From CAINEC01 sp046052065 (GTDB taxonomy: Bacteria > Bacteroidota > Bacteroidia > AKYH767-A > OLB10), in contig JBJOND010000070.1 of assembly GCA_046052065.1 (NCBI GenBank), forward strand, positions 1-15,321: a DNA stretch of 15,321 nucleotides. Direction: 5' to 3'. Under the pieces are notes generated by a model. That model worked only from the letters and a program-made list of their open reading frames with translations. It was not told where the DNA came from and did no database searches. A program made the translations under genes and the position numbers. This document shows, piece after piece, positions 15,201 to 15,321 of this stretch (position 1 is its first letter; every line of letters starts with the position of its first letter).

Positions 15201-15321
15201 GCTCCTGCTTCTGACAAAGCAAATACGGAAGTTGATACTGTAGGATTTTGCTGCGAAGAAGTAAATCCATAAGGACCTGTCCAAGACCAAGAAGTACCAT
15301 TACTTACACTTAGTGTTGCAT
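12293..15321 (-). CDS. Giant repeat-rich surface/secreted protein, C-terminal part
   Basis: The frame stays open to the right edge (codons from 15319), so the N-terminus and signal peptide are outside the window; about 1,009 residues are visible. Numbered from the in-frame TTG at 15217: an Ig-like module spans the edge; two SprB-type repeats (about 38-109, 117-185) follow; a third SprB repeat is split (193-212 and 446-492) around a lamin-tail-like insert; six Cys/Trp repeats (about 494-656); a Cys-containing linker with CGSYTWSANGTVYTQSGTY (668-686); an IPT/TIG domain (702-782); a beta-rich module (785-910); and two EF-hand-like loops (D916-D924, D946-D954) at the end. It is probably an exported adhesin-like or matrix protein. 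SprB repeats are known from Flavobacterium gliding adhesins. No T9SS type A tail is present. No catalytic domain was seen. The stop is TAG at 12295-12293. Confidence 0.88.
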   Translation of the reverse strand, partial: ATLSVSNGTSWSWTGPYGFTSSQQNPTVSTSVFALSEAGAQVYTVVVTYADGCTQTTSTTLVLKDCSCTPPTLTSVNTNVLCKNGTNGSIDLTVVGGQAPYIFAWSNGATTEDVSNLAAGTYKVVVTESLGCKDSLIITITEPSVILSSSTSVTNATCNGGSNGSITLTVVGGTSPYTYLWSNTATTKDVSGVVAGSYSVTVTDANGCTTANTATITQPDAITLTENTITNAVCYGLNGSIDISSSADVVTNSANDPGLIISEFMADPAGTDNSIEWVELIATRSIDFSVTPFSVVFANNGTATTNGWKAGAGITYGFNINTGTVQRGDVVYVGGSLMSPTGTKLRVISTGSVAGDAFGNAATGGVLGNGTTSADAVGVFNVAASSITNTTVPVDAIFYGTALGSAIVSNGTAGYVLPVNDIYAGGYLKSTSYFISSNPTSGKSFLATGTFNYQSGLYPTARTWSTDANSFTNSTSTVSLINSTTYLWSNGATTQDVSNVPAGAYTVTVTNAAGCTQTATYTITQPAQPALPTLACYETATFNTTSCSWVVSGTQPQQPALACYETASFNTTTCIWDVTGTQPTAPTGLACYETATFNTTSCTWVVSGTQPTQPTLACYQTASFNTTTCSWDVTGSQPSLPTLACYETATFNTTTCSWDVTGSQPSLPTLACYETATFNTTTCSWDVTGSPAASIVTTTTSCGSYTWSANGTVYTQSGTYNYTSNCQDYELQLTVVNVIVSGVSPTSGSVGSTVVISGSGFTGATGVQFNGTAATSFTVNNDGQITATVPTGASTGSITVINGSCNGASSGSFTILANASLNLKAYIQGYYAGSGLMTSVLSNQGVGTNTNEVDTITVELRDSVTGANVEASAKGVILTDGTVSLSLPGSVVGNSYYIVVKHRNSLQTWSAAAVTMAATTSYDFSTALTKAFGDNMIEVETGVFAIFTGDINQDEFIDPFDYPSFEFDNVTFAGGYLATDLNGDGFVDPFDYPVFELNNVNFVMSAHP
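12296..12475 (-). repeat. C-terminal dockerin-like pair of EF-hand repeats
   Basis: Two near-identical units 30 residues apart end the surface protein: GDINQDEFIDPFDYPSFE and TDLNGDGFVDPFDYPVFE, each with a DxNxDxxxD calcium-loop pattern followed by PFDYP. The geometry resembles dockerin type I duplications. The protein stops soon after, at FVMSAHP. Confidence 0.6.
13252..13740 (-). repeat. Six tandem 81-bp repeats coding Cys/Trp units
   Basis: Repeat boundaries fall at 13252, 13333, 13414, 13495, 13579 and 13660: steps of 81 bp, with one of 84 that adds a Gly codon. Each unit encodes about 27 residues of the form LACYETATFNTTTC-x-W-D-V-T-G-x-Q-P. Every unit has CX10C plus a Trp two residues later. 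The two units at 13252-13413 differ at only about 5 of 81 bases, so amplification is recent. The units stay in frame. Confidence 0.92.
13886..14581 (-). other. Lamin-tail-like domain nested in a SprB repeat
   Basis: About 230 residues (213-444, counted from the TTG at 15217) interrupt a SprB repeat. The insert begins LIISEFMADPAGTDNSIEWV (225-244), which resembles the opening of bacterial lamin-tail domains (a beta strand, then an E-W-V/I-E-L motif). The flanks are the first part of a SprB unit (ITNAVCYGLNGSIDIS, 195-210) and its missing second part (TTYLWSNGATTQDVSNVPAG, 450-469). Confidence 0.6.

Noticed and set aside
15215..15217. TTG as the start codon of the surface-protein gene
   Set aside because: The frame stays open upstream to 15319 and encodes more of the same Ig-like module (WSWTGPYGFTSSQQNP), so the gene simply enters from outside the window.

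Overview
The window looks like a chromosome segment from a member of the Bacteroidota. The evidence is the AT-rich sequence, the near absence of Shine-Dalgarno sequences, promoter-like elements of the Bacteroidota type (TTG, about 20 nt, TAnnTTTG), a protease with a type IX secretion (T9SS) type A sorting tail, SprB-type and PKD/Ig-like repeats, and a TPR-membrane-adenylate cyclase of a design common in this phylum. Genus cannot be read from the sequence. No phage, insertion sequence, CRISPR array, rRNA or tRNA was found.

Left part (1-3267, all minus strand): the N-terminal 351 codons of a class Ia ribonucleotide reductase large subunit (nrdA) run off the left edge. Its 390-nt upstream region holds a perfect DnaA box (TTATCCACA) and a leader that can fold into a closed stem with a GAAA-capped hairpin, followed by two competing hairpins. 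Next comes a two-gene unit, a Kv-beta-type aldo/keto reductase followed by an alpha/beta hydrolase, joined by a TAATG stop/start overlap.

Middle (3364-9640): a TPR-receptor class III adenylate cyclase (minus) is divergent from a large secreted M4 (thermolysin-like) metalloprotease (plus). The 367-bp region between them carries a candidate protease promoter and an inverted repeat. The protease has a signal peptide, propeptide, catalytic domain, a long array of Ig/PKD/SprB modules and a T9SS tail.

Right part (9648-15321, all minus strand): an orphan membrane histidine kinase lies tail-to-tail with the protease, 7 bp apart. Upstream of it is a trans-sulfuration PLP enzyme (cystathionine gamma-lyase/synthase family), and then a very large repeat-rich surface protein that enters from beyond the right edge. 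A good terminator separates the surface protein from the PLP gene and overlaps that gene's candidate promoter.

The genes do not form one pathway. They mix housekeeping (nucleotide and sulfur amino acid metabolism), signalling (cAMP, histidine kinase) and cell-surface export. The most distinctive observations are structural. Both giant secreted proteins carry a whole domain (a P-domain in the protease, a lamin-tail-like domain in the surface protein) inserted at the same place inside an Ig-like/SprB repeat, just before the conserved Y-x-W-S strand. The surface protein also has six recently amplified 27-residue Cys/Trp repeats and ends in a dockerin-like EF-hand pair instead of a T9SS tail.
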